The notes under the pieces are model-generated. The model saw nothing but the letters and a program-made list of their open reading frames with translations. It had not been told where the DNA came from and made no database searches. From the NCBI GenBank assembly GCA_937874815.1, contig CALNBW010000286.1, forward strand, positions 1 to 14,950: DNA of 14,950 nt, written 5' to 3'. The position numbers and the translations under genes were made by a program. Origin of the DNA: an uncultured Bacillota bacterium (GTDB lineage Bacteria; Bacillota; UBA994; UBA5500). Each line of letters starts with the position of its first letter. Within the stretch, counting starts at the first letter, position 1. Positions 7,129 to 12,958 of this stretch are shown one piece after another.

Positions 7129-8262
7129 TCATTTTACCCTCTTCAATGCCGGTTTTTCTTGTTCCTTCTCTCTCCGTTTTTCCGCGGCCCTGTCCATTAC
7201 CTCCGTAAATGTGTCAACCACAGCCTGTTCCTCGCTCTCTAGGCTATGGGTGTAAATCAGAGTGGTAGAAGCATCCTCATGGCCCAGCCGCTCCTGCACC
7301 TGAGTTAGTGGCACGCCATTGACTAGTAGCAGGGTGGCATGGGTATGTCGCAGCCCATGAAGGGTGAGGTCAGGGAAGCCGGCAGCCTTTGCGATTTCGC
7401 CGAAATCCCGCGACACACTGCTTGGATCTCTTGGGCGCGTTGGCCATCGACCGGGGAAAACATATTTGCTTTTGCCTTTTTGAGCAAGTAGGGCTGCAAG
7501 CACGTCTTCGGGCAGCCTAATTTTGCGCTTGCTTTTCTTTGATTTAGGATTGTCGATAACGGTACCCTTCTTGGTGCGCTGATATTGCTGTCGGACATGC
7601 AGGATACTGCGCTCTTCGTCTATAGCCGACCATTCAAGGCCCAGAAGCTCGCCAAGCCGCATACCGCTGTAGGCGGCCAGATAGACGATAGGATAGAGCG
7701 TGTAGCCCTTTGCCACTTCCAGCAGATGGTCTAACTGGTCAGCCTCGAGTGATTTAATGTCCGTTTCGTATTTTGGACGTTTCACGGTATTGGCGGGGTT
7801 GACAGGTATTTTGCGCATGTTCACTGCGTACTTGAGAGCTTGGTTCAGTACGCCCATCCAGTAGCTCACCGACCTGGCCGAGCACGTTTCCAGTTTGAGG
7901 TTTTTGAAATCGTCAATGTTTTGCGGGGCCAGCTTGGTTAATATGAAACGCCCAAGCTCGGGCTTCAGATGCAGCCGGACAGTTTCCTCGTAGCTATCAT
8001 AGGTGCGTTGTGCTAGGGTACCCTGCGCAATTTCTAACTCCCGCATTTTTAGCCAATTATCCAGATGCTCTGCCACAGTGATCTGGTCAGCGTTTGGGCT
8101 CACCCCCATGCCCAGCTGCGTAATAAGCCGGTGCATTTCTTCCTCAGCTTGCCTCTTTGTGCCTTTTACCGCGCGGGTCATCCTTCGGCGCTTGCCGTCA
8201 ACTCTCCCGAGTTCAATTACTATTACCCAGCTTTTTCCACTTTTCGTAATTCTTGCCGCCAA
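7129..8262 (-). CDS. int: Tyrosine recombinase/integrase (Tn916/phage type)
   Basis: The product has 377 residues in three parts. An AP2-like arm-binding domain covers about residues 1-55. A SAM-like core-binding domain covers about 60-160 (VAEHLDNWLKM onward). The catalytic domain covers about 170-345. The catalytic set is complete: R202 in GMRLGELLGLEW, a Lys in the PKSKKSKRK strand near 240-245, H302 and R305 in LHGLRHTHATLL, H328 in LGHED and the nucleophile Y337 in LIYTH. It catalyses integration and excision at the tRNA-Lys site. The start is TTG at 8262 with a GGGGGG SD. It is the last gene of the repressor operon, and its N-terminal domain is duplicated as a separate small gene immediately upstream. 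Confidence 0.95.
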   Translation of the reverse strand: MAARITKSGKSWVIVIELGRVDGKRRRMTRAVKGTKRQAEEEMHRLITQLGMGVSPNADQITVAEHLDNWLKMRELEIAQGTLAQRTYDSYEETVRLHLKPELGRFILTKLAPQNIDDFKNLKLETCSARSVSYWMGVLNQALKYAVNMRKIPVNPANTVKRPKYETDIKSLEADQLDHLLEVAKGYTLYPIVYLAAYSGMRLGELLGLEWSAIDEERSILHVRQQYQRTKKGTVIDNPKSKKSKRKIRLPEDVLAALLAQKGKSKYVFPGRWPTRPRDPSSVSRDFGEIAKAAGFPDLTLHGLRHTHATLLLVNGVPLTQVQERLGHEDASTTLIYTHSLESEEQAVVDTFTEVMDRAAEKRREKEQEKPALKRVK

Positions 8263-8359
8263 AACAACACCCCCCTTTCATTCGGTAATCCTTTTACCGA
8301 CTGGGCTCGGCGCTTAGCTGAGCGACAAGCCGGTGCATTTCTTCCTCAGCTTGCCTCTT
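8125..8359. repeat. Direct duplication of the int 5' coding region
   Basis: The int 5' region (about 8107-8262) and the small gene at 8294-8464 are tandem homologues. The longest identical block is 33 bp, at 8125-8157 and 8327-8359. Outside this block the two copies differ at many third positions, so similarity is patchy. This suggests an old duplication later homogenised by recombination, or two copies of different origin. Confidence 0.85.
8282..8300 (-). other. Hairpin between the small arm-domain gene and int
   Basis: TCGGTAA at 8282-8288 pairs perfectly with TTACCGA at 8294-8300 around a 5-base loop. On the - strand transcript it contains the stop codon of the small gene and ends just before the SD of int. 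It could affect int translation or mRNA stability. No T-run follows, so it is not a plain terminator. Confidence 0.5.
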
Positions 8360-8464
8360 AGCGCCCCTGATTGTCCGTGTCATTCTACGCCGCTTTCCAT
8401 CACTTCCTTTTTCTAGTTCAATCGTGATTACCCAGGCGTCTCCCCGCCGAGTTATGCTTGCCAT
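8294..8464 (-). CDS. Free-standing integrase arm-binding-domain protein (56 residues)
   Basis: An ATG at 8464 opens a 56-residue frame ending in TAA at 8294-8296. By eye, 34 of 51 aligned columns are identical to the N-terminus of the adjacent integrase, including DGKRRRMTR and KRQAEEEMHRL. It therefore consists of the AP2-like arm-binding domain alone, with no core-binding or catalytic part. An AAGGGGG SD inside the last codons of the repressor gene precedes the ATG by about 10 bp, and only 4 bp separate the genes, so it is probably co-translated. By family knowledge such a domain binds arm sites. A role as a competitor or architectural factor at the repeats 7069-7117 is my inference. Otherwise it is a remnant of a previous integrase. 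Confidence 0.75.
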   Translation of the reverse strand: MASITRRGDAWVITIELEKGSDGKRRRMTRTIRGAKRQAEEEMHRLVAQLSAEPSR

Positions 8465-8468
8465 AGTG

Positions 8469-9083
8469 CTAATACCCCCTTCTTAATTCAACTACTCGGC
8501 CAAGGACTGATACTGGCAGCATCGCTACCTCCTCGGCCGAGAAGAACAACGGTTCGTAGGCCGGGTTTATCGGTACCAACCTAACTCCCCGATCGCTCGC
8601 ATAGAATTTCTTAACCGTTGCGTCTTGTCCGTTTATCATGACGACGGAAATAGTGCCATTTTCAACCTGTGCCTGCTGGCGCACAATGACGACGTCTCCC
8701 TCCCGTATTTCAGGAGCCATGCTGTCGCCGCGAACCGTGAGTGCAAAAAACTCACCGCTAGATGCCATATGAGGCGAGACCTCTATACGTCCCACGACGT
8801 CCTGCGCAGCCTCGATGGGAATACCAGCTGCTACTCGCCCCAAAATAGGTATTTCGTCACGATGCTCCTGCTGCTCTTGTTGTTCTGTAGGGTTTTCGGT
8901 GCGGCCTAATAAATAATCTGTAGTAACCCCATAGTATTCTGCTAACTCGTTGAGTAACACGCTTCCTGGCTTTGCTCTCCCAGTTTCCCAATGCGCGTAT
9001 CTGGCCCGAGAGATACCTAGCGCTAACGCCACTTCCTCCTGCGTTTTGTCCCCCCGCAATAATACTAGCCGCTTTCCAATCAC
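8469..9083 (-). CDS. CI/LexA-like phage repressor (XRE HTH plus S24 autoprotease)
   Basis: The product has 204 residues. An XRE helix-turn-helix spans about residues 4-60 (TQEEVALALGISRARYAHWETG). A Gln/Glu-rich linker follows, and then a LexA-like peptidase domain. A86-G87 in RVAAG is the expected self-cleavage site, S121 in RGDSM the nucleophile and K158 in ATVKKF the general base. It should maintain lysogeny by binding the switch operators and be inactivated by RecA-stimulated self-cleavage after DNA damage. The start is GTG at 9083 behind an AGGGGGT SD. The leftward promoter has an operator copy in its spacer, so the repressor probably controls its own operon, which includes int. Confidence 0.93.
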   Translation of the reverse strand: MIGKRLVLLRGDKTQEEVALALGISRARYAHWETGRAKPGSVLLNELAEYYGVTTDYLLGRTENPTEQQEQQEHRDEIPILGRVAAGIPIEAAQDVVGRIEVSPHMASSGEFFALTVRGDSMAPEIREGDVVIVRQQAQVENGTISVVMINGQDATVKKFYASDRGVRLVPINPAYEPLFFSAEEVAMLPVSVLGRVVELRRGY

Positions 9084-9112
9084 ACCGGCACCCCCTATGT
9101 AATACTAAGTAT

Positions 9113-9141
9113 ATTATAGATAATATTATTATCACATACAA
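9113..9141 (-). promoter_or_regulatory. Leftward promoter of the repressor-integrase operon
   Basis: On the - strand, TTGTAT (9141-9136) and a consensus TATAAT (9118-9113) are separated by 17 bp. A complete copy of the 15-bp operator fills most of the spacer. Bound repressor would block RNA polymerase, implying negative autoregulation or Cro control. Confidence 0.75.
9119..9133. promoter_or_regulatory. Operator O1 (GATAA-N5-TTATC)
   Basis: GATAATATTATTATC is one of four copies of the same 15-bp dyad. It lies between the -35 and -10 of the leftward promoter. Confidence 0.75.
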
Positions 9142-9172
9142 GCCCCTTGAAAAAAATATTTGCAAAAAGGTA

Positions 9173-9201
9173 TTGACGATAATTTGCTTATCATGTATCA
9201 T
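9173..9201 (+). promoter_or_regulatory. Rightward early promoter
   Basis: TTGACG at 9173-9178 and TATCAT at 9196-9201 are 17 bp apart, with transcription starting near 9208. It drives the Cro-like gene and the early operon. Operator O2 overlaps the end of the -35 and the spacer, and O3 lies just past the start point. Confidence 0.78.
9178..9192. promoter_or_regulatory. Operator O2 (GATAA-N5-TTATC)
   Basis: GATAATTTGCTTATC overlaps the last base of the rightward -35 and most of the spacer. Occupation should block the early promoter. Confidence 0.78.
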
Positions 9202-9210
9202 GTGGCTAAC

Positions 9211-9225
9211 GATAAGTTAATTATC
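9211..9225. promoter_or_regulatory. Operator O3 (GATAA-N5-TTATC)
   Basis: GATAAGTTAATTATC lies immediately downstream of the predicted rightward start point. Its centre is 33 bp from that of O2, about three helical turns, which suits cooperative binding of dimers. Confidence 0.78.
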
Positions 9226-9248
9226 TGCACAAAGTGAGGTGATTATAC

Positions 9249-9485
9249 ATGCGGAGAGACAATTTGGCTGCGGTCAGGGCCAAGCGTGGGCTTACCCAAG
9301 AGCAAGCTGCCGAAAGCATCGGGATATCGACCGTTTATCTGCGTAAACTTGAGTCTGGATACGTCAAGCCTGGCCGAAGAGCGATGGTGCTCATTGAACA
9401 ATACTACGGCGTATCTATGCGAGAGCTATTCCCAGATATTTTTTTACCCATCAATGATAACGAGATTATCAAAAAGGAGGCATAA
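9249..9485 (+). CDS. Cro-like XRE-family regulator
   Basis: The product has 78 residues dominated by an XRE helix-turn-helix (about residues 5-60: LTQEQAAESIGISTVYLRKLESG, then IEQYYGVSMRELF). It is divergently transcribed from the CI-like repressor and is the first gene of the rightward operon, the Cro position of a lambdoid-style switch. It likely represses the repressor promoter through the shared operators. The SD GAGGTGAT precedes the ATG by 5-6 bp. Its last codons contain a fourth operator copy. Confidence 0.9.
   Translation: MRRDNLAAVRAKRGLTQEQAAESIGISTVYLRKLESGYVKPGRRAMVLIEQYYGVSMRELFPDIFLPINDNEIIKKEA
9456..9470. promoter_or_regulatory. Operator O4, inside the end of the Cro-like gene
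   Basis: GATAACGAGATTATC is a fourth perfect GATAA-N5-TTATC dyad. It covers the codons for Asp-Asn-Glu-Ile-Ile near the Cro-like C-terminus, ending 1 bp before the run AAAAAGGAGG that serves as SD for the next gene. It is about 230 bp from O3. A role in looping or as a roadblock is inference. Confidence 0.65.
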
Positions 9486-9487
9486 TG

Positions 9488-9688
9488 ATGGATTTTGTAG
9501 CAGTTGAGGATTTGCAGAGGTGGTTGGATGCCCAGATTACTGAGTGCAGGCGCATTATGGCTATTTGGCCTAACGGCCAGGCAGCAAGAACGGCTGCCAG
9601 CATGGCTCTAGCCTACGGGGCTATGAAGGACCAGTTTTGCGGAGGTGATTCAAATGACGACCGAGGCTGCCTACCTAACTGCGGCTAA
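9488..9688 (+). CDS. Small early phage protein of unknown function
   Basis: The product has 66 residues. I do not recognise a family. It is probably mostly helical (FVAVEDLQRWLDAQITECRRIMAI, then AARTAASMALAYGAMKDQF) with a Cys/Gly-containing tail. Two ATGs, at 9485 and 9488, follow AAAAAGGAGG; the second has the better 7-bp spacing. It overlaps or touches the Cro-like stop and overlaps the next gene by 35 bp, so translation is tightly coupled. The unique tail after residue 55 is encoded in that overlap. Confidence 0.7.
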   Translation: MDFVAVEDLQRWLDAQITECRRIMAIWPNGQAARTAASMALAYGAMKDQFCGGDSNDDRGCLPNCG

Positions 9689-9848
9689 GGCTGCAGCCTA
9701 TCTAGATGTTACGCGCGACAAAATCTATGAGCTATGCAGGCAGGGGCAGATACCGAGTACCAAGCTCGGGCACCGCACCTTGCGGATACCCAAAGACGGT
9801 TTTCTAGATGCGATTGAAAAGCTGGGCCTAAGAAGGGAGGGGTTTTAG
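9654..9848 (+). CDS. Excisionase-type helix-turn-helix protein (HTH_17)
   Basis: The product has 64 residues. The motif AYLTAAKAAAYLDVTRDKIYELCRQGQIPSTKLGHRTLRIPKD is the MerR-like/excisionase DNA-binding fold, with a winged segment ending in LRIPKD. Proteins of this type include Tn916 Xis and phage regulators. With a Tn916-type integrase nearby it may be the recombination directionality factor, but the second such gene (10811-11029) is an equal candidate. GGAGGTGAT at 9641-9649 fits the ATG at 9654 rather than the in-frame GTG at 9645. Confidence 0.85.
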   Translation: MTTEAAYLTAAKAAAYLDVTRDKIYELCRQGQIPSTKLGHRTLRIPKDGFLDAIEKLGLRREGF

Positions 9849-10601
9849 ATGGACAAGCTCATGGTCTTGGGGGTTAGGCAGGACGGAAATAGGATTGTTG
9901 TTTCTAGCAGGACTGTGGCCGTCAATTTCGAGAAGCGGCATGACCACGTTTTACGCGACATCGACGAGATTCTAGTTAACCTCCCCAAATTTGGGGAGAT
10001 TGACCCGAGAGGCTATTTCCTCGGCAGTACATACCTAGACAGCCGCAACCGAGCATACCCAGAATACCTGCTAACGCGTGACGGTTTTACGCTACTGACA
10101 ATGGGCTGGACCGGCGAAAAGGCCATGCAATTCAAACTTGCCTATATCAACGAGTTCAATCGCATGGAGCAAGCGCTTAAAGACGGCTACCAGCTACCAG
10201 CAACCTATGCCGAGGCCCTGCGCCTAGCGGCAGATCAAGCGGAGCAGATCGAAAAGCAGACTAAACAGCTAGAGGTGGCCAAGCCTAAGGTGCAATTCTT
10301 CGACGCTGTGGCTAGCAGTAAGGACGCAATCCCTATAGGTGAGGCGGCTAAGGTTCTTAACATACGCGGCATTGGCCGCAACAGACTTTTTGCTTTCTTG
10401 CGAGAACGAGACATCTTGATGGCAAACAATATTCCTTACCAGACCTACATAGATAGAGGTTACTTCAGAACGATTGAACAGAAATGGACTACGCCGGAGG
10501 GTGAAACCAAGATTAGCATCAAGACACTGGTGTATCAGAAAGGCTTAAGTTACATTCACAAGCTCCTGACAGAGGATAGCCAACTTCGCCTTACAGTATG
10601 A
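9849..10601 (+). CDS. Rha/KilA-C phage antirepressor-like protein
   Basis: The product has 250 residues in two domains. Residues about 1-115 match the Rha family (VVSSRTVAVNFEKRHDHVLRDI, YLLTRDGFTLLTMGWTG, KLAYINEFNRME). Residues about 145-245 match the phage antirepressor C-terminal/KilA-C domain (FFDAVASSKDAIPIGEAAKVLN, GRNRLFAFLRERDIL, YFRTIEQKW, VYQKGLSYIHKLL). A short Gln/Glu/Lys-rich helix links them. Such proteins regulate the lytic switch, often by interfering with the repressor; the mechanism here is not shown. The ATG directly abuts the previous stop, with GGGAGGGG as SD. Confidence 0.9.
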   Translation: MDKLMVLGVRQDGNRIVVSSRTVAVNFEKRHDHVLRDIDEILVNLPKFGEIDPRGYFLGSTYLDSRNRAYPEYLLTRDGFTLLTMGWTGEKAMQFKLAYINEFNRMEQALKDGYQLPATYAEALRLAADQAEQIEKQTKQLEVAKPKVQFFDAVASSKDAIPIGEAAKVLNIRGIGRNRLFAFLRERDILMANNIPYQTYIDRGYFRTIEQKWTTPEGETKISIKTLVYQKGLSYIHKLLTEDSQLRLTV

Positions 10602-10810
10602 TCTCCTCTCTACCACATTCAACTGTCCTCATTTTGGTGACAGTTGACGTGACCAGCGGCAAATTTCGTAGACACCGCGAGCGGAGTAAAGATAGGTGTC
10701 ATACTGCTTGCCGTCAGTCCCCGACAACCTGTCGATTACTGAAAATCTATCTAGCCTTTACATAGGAGAGGGCGAAATTGGACAAGGCCTTTGAAAAGGA
10801 GGTTTGTTCA
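10602..10810. other. Intergenic region with three inverted repeats
   Basis: There is no gene here. Three dyads are present. TCAACTGTC (10619-10627) pairs with GACAGTTGA (10639-10647) around 11 bp. GACACC (10671-10676) pairs with GGTGTC (10695-10700). A two-tier hairpin has TCAGT (10714-10718)/ACTGA (10738-10742) outside CGACA (10722-10726)/TGTCG (10730-10734). The break in the otherwise tightly packed operon suggests a regulatory segment. I see no convincing promoter, and no T-run marks a terminator. Confidence 0.5.
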
Positions 10811-11029
10811 ATGCACGAGCAAGAGAAAGAATCGGTATTACGATTCGAAGAGTTGCCTGACTATCTGACAATCCAGGAGCTGCGGGACTGGTTACGGATT
10901 GGCACCAACAAAGCTTATGAACTGGCTAATAGAAAGGGTTTTCCGCATCTGCGCTTTGGCAACAGAAAGATTTTTCCTAAGCACCAGGTCCGTGACTGGC
11001 TACAGCGAGAAGCAGAACGCAGTAAGTAG
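10811..11029 (+). CDS. Excisionase-family helix-turn-helix protein
   Basis: The product has 72 residues. The core YLTIQELRDWLRIGTNKAYELANRKGFPHLRFGNRKIFPKHQVRDWLQRE is a typical HTH_17/MerR-type winged helix. It is a second candidate for the directionality factor or a phage regulator. The AAAAGGAGG at 10795-10803 is spaced 7 bp from the ATG at 10811. The longer frame, from TTG at 10778, lacks a signal. Confidence 0.85.
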   Translation: MHEQEKESVLRFEELPDYLTIQELRDWLRIGTNKAYELANRKGFPHLRFGNRKIFPKHQVRDWLQREAERSK

Positions 11030-11078
11030 TAGACTGCTTTAGCGATGCGGGACTTGAAGACGGAGGGAGGTGAAGAAA

Positions 11079-11252
11079 ATGGACGGGAGCAAGCTCACCT
11101 CGGAGTTTAGTATAAAGTCGGATTTTTTCGGGAAACTGGACGCCTTCTTGCACTGTTTGTTTAAAGAGGTTGATTGGGATAGAAAGTGCCGGATCGTAAT
11201 GGAGTACAATCCGGCGGAAAGAACAACTATTCGGCTTTATGAAGAACAGTAA
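11079..11252 (+). CDS. Small phage protein of unknown function
   Basis: The product has 57 residues. No family is recognised. It is acidic/basic mixed with an aromatic-rich middle (FFGKLDAFLHCLFKEVDWDRKC) and ends in TTIRLYEEQ. A GGAGGGAGG at 11062-11070 is well spaced for the ATG at 11079, which supports translation; the in-frame GTG at 11070 overlaps the SD. Its last 26 bp overlap the end of the convergent gene on the other strand. Confidence 0.65.
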   Translation: MDGSKLTSEFSIKSDFFGKLDAFLHCLFKEVDWDRKCRIVMEYNPAERTTIRLYEEQ

Positions 11253-11442
11253 CTTTGCACTCGCTAGGGAGACCCATGGACTCTACAAAATCCGCTTTGG
11301 ACTCCCAAAAGACTTCGAAGCACCCCGGGTTTTTCATGTCGACGGCAGTCATGAAGGAGGCCTCATCAATTTTCTTAAAAAGGGCAGCTCTAGTTCCCGG
11401 TGATAGTGTCCGCGCATCGACATGATAGTGACCCAGTGACAT
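11227..11442 (-). CDS. Possible small protein encoded against the operon
   Basis: This is a 71-residue frame on the - strand in a region with no + strand gene. It reads like a real protein: mixed hydrophobic/charged composition with segments LSPGTRAALFKKIDEASFM, CFEVFWESKADFVESMGL and a basic end. AGGAG precedes the ATG at 11442 by 9 bp; two further in-frame ATGs at 11448 and 11451 lie too close to the SD. No family is recognised and no clear promoter is seen upstream. It may be an independently acquired cargo gene within the early operon. Confidence 0.5.
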   Translation of the reverse strand: MSLGHYHVDARTLSPGTRAALFKKIDEASFMTAVDMKNPGCFEVFWESKADFVESMGLPSECKVTVLHKAE

Positions 11443-11616
11443 ACGCATCATCTCCTCTCCGGTACACACTTCGCCGTGATAGGAGGTAAAACCTGCTAAA
11501 AGGGGCGTGGGCCGAAACGTGAAGATGCACAAAGAAATACTGAGGAAGCGCTTGCACGATCAAGCCGAGACGGCTACGCGCAATTTAGGAGGCCAAATAG
11601 TAAGGAGGTAGCAGGA

Positions 11617-11763
11617 ATGGGAGAAAATGCAGAAGCCAAGAAACAGGAGTTAGTGACAGAAGTTAAGGTGCTGGCAAAAGCCATGCTGAGAGTTACCTTT
11701 GACTGCGGAAGCATCCGGTGTGGCGAGTGCCCGCTGGGTAAGCCCATGCCGGGGCACAGCTAA
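11617..11763 (+). CDS. Small Cys-motif protein (48 residues)
   Basis: An ATG at 11617, 8 bp after AAGGAGG (11602-11608), opens 48 codons. A charged helical N-terminal half is followed by DCGSIRCGECPLGKPMPGH, with Cys at 30, 35 and 38 and His at 47, a possible zinc site. The stop overlaps the next ATG (TAATG), indicating translational coupling with the HNH gene. Short phage proteins with such a Cys cluster are common; the function is unknown. Confidence 0.72.
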   Translation: MGENAEAKKQELVTEVKVLAKAMLRVTFDCGSIRCGECPLGKPMPGHS

Positions 11764-12260
11764 TGTTTAATCAGCAATTCGACCTCGAACTCACGCTAAC
11801 CCAAATAAGCGGATACATGAAACGAAAGAGGCTAAAGACTGGGCGTGATACCAAGTTCAAGCCCGGCCAAACCTCTCACAACAAGGGTAAGCGAGGGGTC
11901 TCCTACTCAGAGGCTACCCAGTTTAAGCCCGGACACAAGCCGGCCAGCATGTTGCCCGTCGGTAGCGAAGTAATGAGCTCGGACGGCTATCTTAAGATCA
12001 AAATAGCTGACCCTAACTATTGGATATACACGCACGTGTTTATCTGGGAGCGGCATAATGGCCCGGTGCCCAAGGGGCATGTAATCATATTCGGTGATCA
12101 AGATAGGCTCAACTTCGGCATAGACAACCTGATCCTGGTGTCCAGGGCACAGCTATTGCAACTAAACAGGCAGAAGCTGATAAAAAACAACGCTGATTTA
12201 ACTAGGGTTGGCGTGGCGATCGTCGACCTAAAAGCAAAGATAAGGAGGCGTGCGAAGTGA
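11763..12260 (+). CDS. HNH endonuclease, phage type, short N-terminus
   Basis: The product has 165 residues. The N-terminal part LTLTQISGYMKRKRLKTGRDTKFKPGQTSHNKGKRG is the DNA-binding region seen in Gram-positive phage HNH proteins. The nuclease part is about residues 65-128 (LPVGSEVMSSDGYLKIKI, H91 in YTHVFIWERHNGPVPKGHVIIF, then DRLNFGIDNLILVSR). The usual second His after GHV is replaced by Ile-Ile-Phe, a variant I recall in this subgroup, so activity is not certain. Relatives typically carry about 30 more N-terminal residues, which are missing here. Its only start signal is the TAATG coupling to the 48-codon gene. Confidence 0.82.
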   Translation: MFNQQFDLELTLTQISGYMKRKRLKTGRDTKFKPGQTSHNKGKRGVSYSEATQFKPGHKPASMLPVGSEVMSSDGYLKIKIADPNYWIYTHVFIWERHNGPVPKGHVIIFGDQDRLNFGIDNLILVSRAQLLQLNRQKLIKNNADLTRVGVAIVDLKAKIRRRAK

Positions 12261-12583
12261 AGAAGATACGGGATATGACTGAACGAGAGTTTCTAGAGCG
12301 GCTAGATGCGTTCCAGATAGAGGATGAGCGAACTCGGAATAAGGTTGTCTGCGCCCTGCTTGGCCATAGCAAGATTCAGAAATACTTCATGGGCTACTAT
12401 AGCTGTGCCCGTTGTGGCGCACAAGTAGGAGATAGCCTAGGGAGTACATACGGCTCGGCACCAGAAACGGTCATTGTGGGGCATAACTGCCCTACATGCC
12501 GGGAGAACTACGCCAAGCTCGGCTGGCAGGACAAGCTGTTTACACCGGAGCCGTTCGCCGAACAGGAGAGCGAAGACGAATGA
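12257..12583 (+). CDS. Phage zinc-ribbon-like protein of unknown function
   Basis: The product has 108 residues. It starts with GTG 8 bp after AAGGAGG. A helical N-terminal part (MTEREFLERLDAFQIEDERTR) precedes a putative zinc ribbon: C50-x2-C53 in YYSCARCGAQVGD and H76-x-C78-x2-C81 in VGHNCPTCRENY. The end is acidic. It overlaps its neighbours on both sides by 4 bp. I do not recognise a named family. Confidence 0.78.
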   Translation: MKKIRDMTEREFLERLDAFQIEDERTRNKVVCALLGHSKIQKYFMGYYSCARCGAQVGDSLGSTYGSAPETVIVGHNCPTCRENYAKLGWQDKLFTPEPFAEQESEDE

Positions 12584-12753
12584 AGCGCCTATCTTGGCTC
12601 ATAGCCATAGCCGTAACTGTCTGGCAGGTCCGCGCAGGGATGGTCCGGTGCGGGACTATCGACGGCGGGGTGCTGATCGCCCCGCTGGTGTTCGCAACAG
12701 CATATCTGGCACATGGAGTCATTCACACCTTGAAGGAGGCATTTAATGAGTAG
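12580..12753 (+). CDS. Small membrane protein
   Basis: The product has 57 residues, starting at an ATG that overlaps the previous stop (ATGA). Two hydrophobic stretches are visible: LSWLIAIAVTVWQV (about 4-17) and GGVLIAPLVFATAYLAHGVI (about 29-48). A short loop with one Cys joins them. It is probably a two-span inner-membrane protein. The function is unknown. A longer frame begins upstream at 12496, but it has no SD and runs through the preceding gene. Confidence 0.68.
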   Translation: MKRLSWLIAIAVTVWQVRAGMVRCGTIDGGVLIAPLVFATAYLAHGVIHTLKEAFNE

Positions 12754-12958
12754 AATAGTTCACCTCGTGCAGGAGCCTAAGCAGCAAGTGGTTGCTCGCT
12801 GCAAGTCATGTAATGGGCCAATCTACCCCAATGAGCTTGTGTACCAGTTGGCTGATGGCAATATTATTCACCGCGACGGAAATTGCCTGTGGGAGTATGC
12901 CACCAAGGCTGTAGCACCACGAAAATTATCAGTAGAGGATGCGTTGCGAAATGCGTAA
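12746..12958 (+). CDS. Small Cys/His phage protein
   Basis: The product has 70 residues. CKSC at residues 19-22 and HRDGNC at 42-47 suggest a zinc-binding knuckle of the kind common in small phage proteins (CxxC near the start, then a second pair after about 20 residues). GAAGGAGG precedes the ATG by about 8 bp, and the gene overlaps the membrane protein by 8 bp. The function is unknown. Confidence 0.75.
   Translation: MSRIVHLVQEPKQQVVARCKSCNGPIYPNELVYQLADGNIIHRDGNCLWEYATKAVAPRKLSVEDALRNA

Noticed and set aside
6917..7132. 71-codon frame on the - strand containing RTLDPLIKSQLL
   Set aside because: It is the antisense translation of tRNA-Lys, a well-known source of spurious database proteins, and it continues through the arm repeats.
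11525..11611. 28-codon frame before the 48-codon Cys gene
   Set aside because: The ATG has no SD at a usable distance; the AGGAGG at 11481-11486 is too far away.
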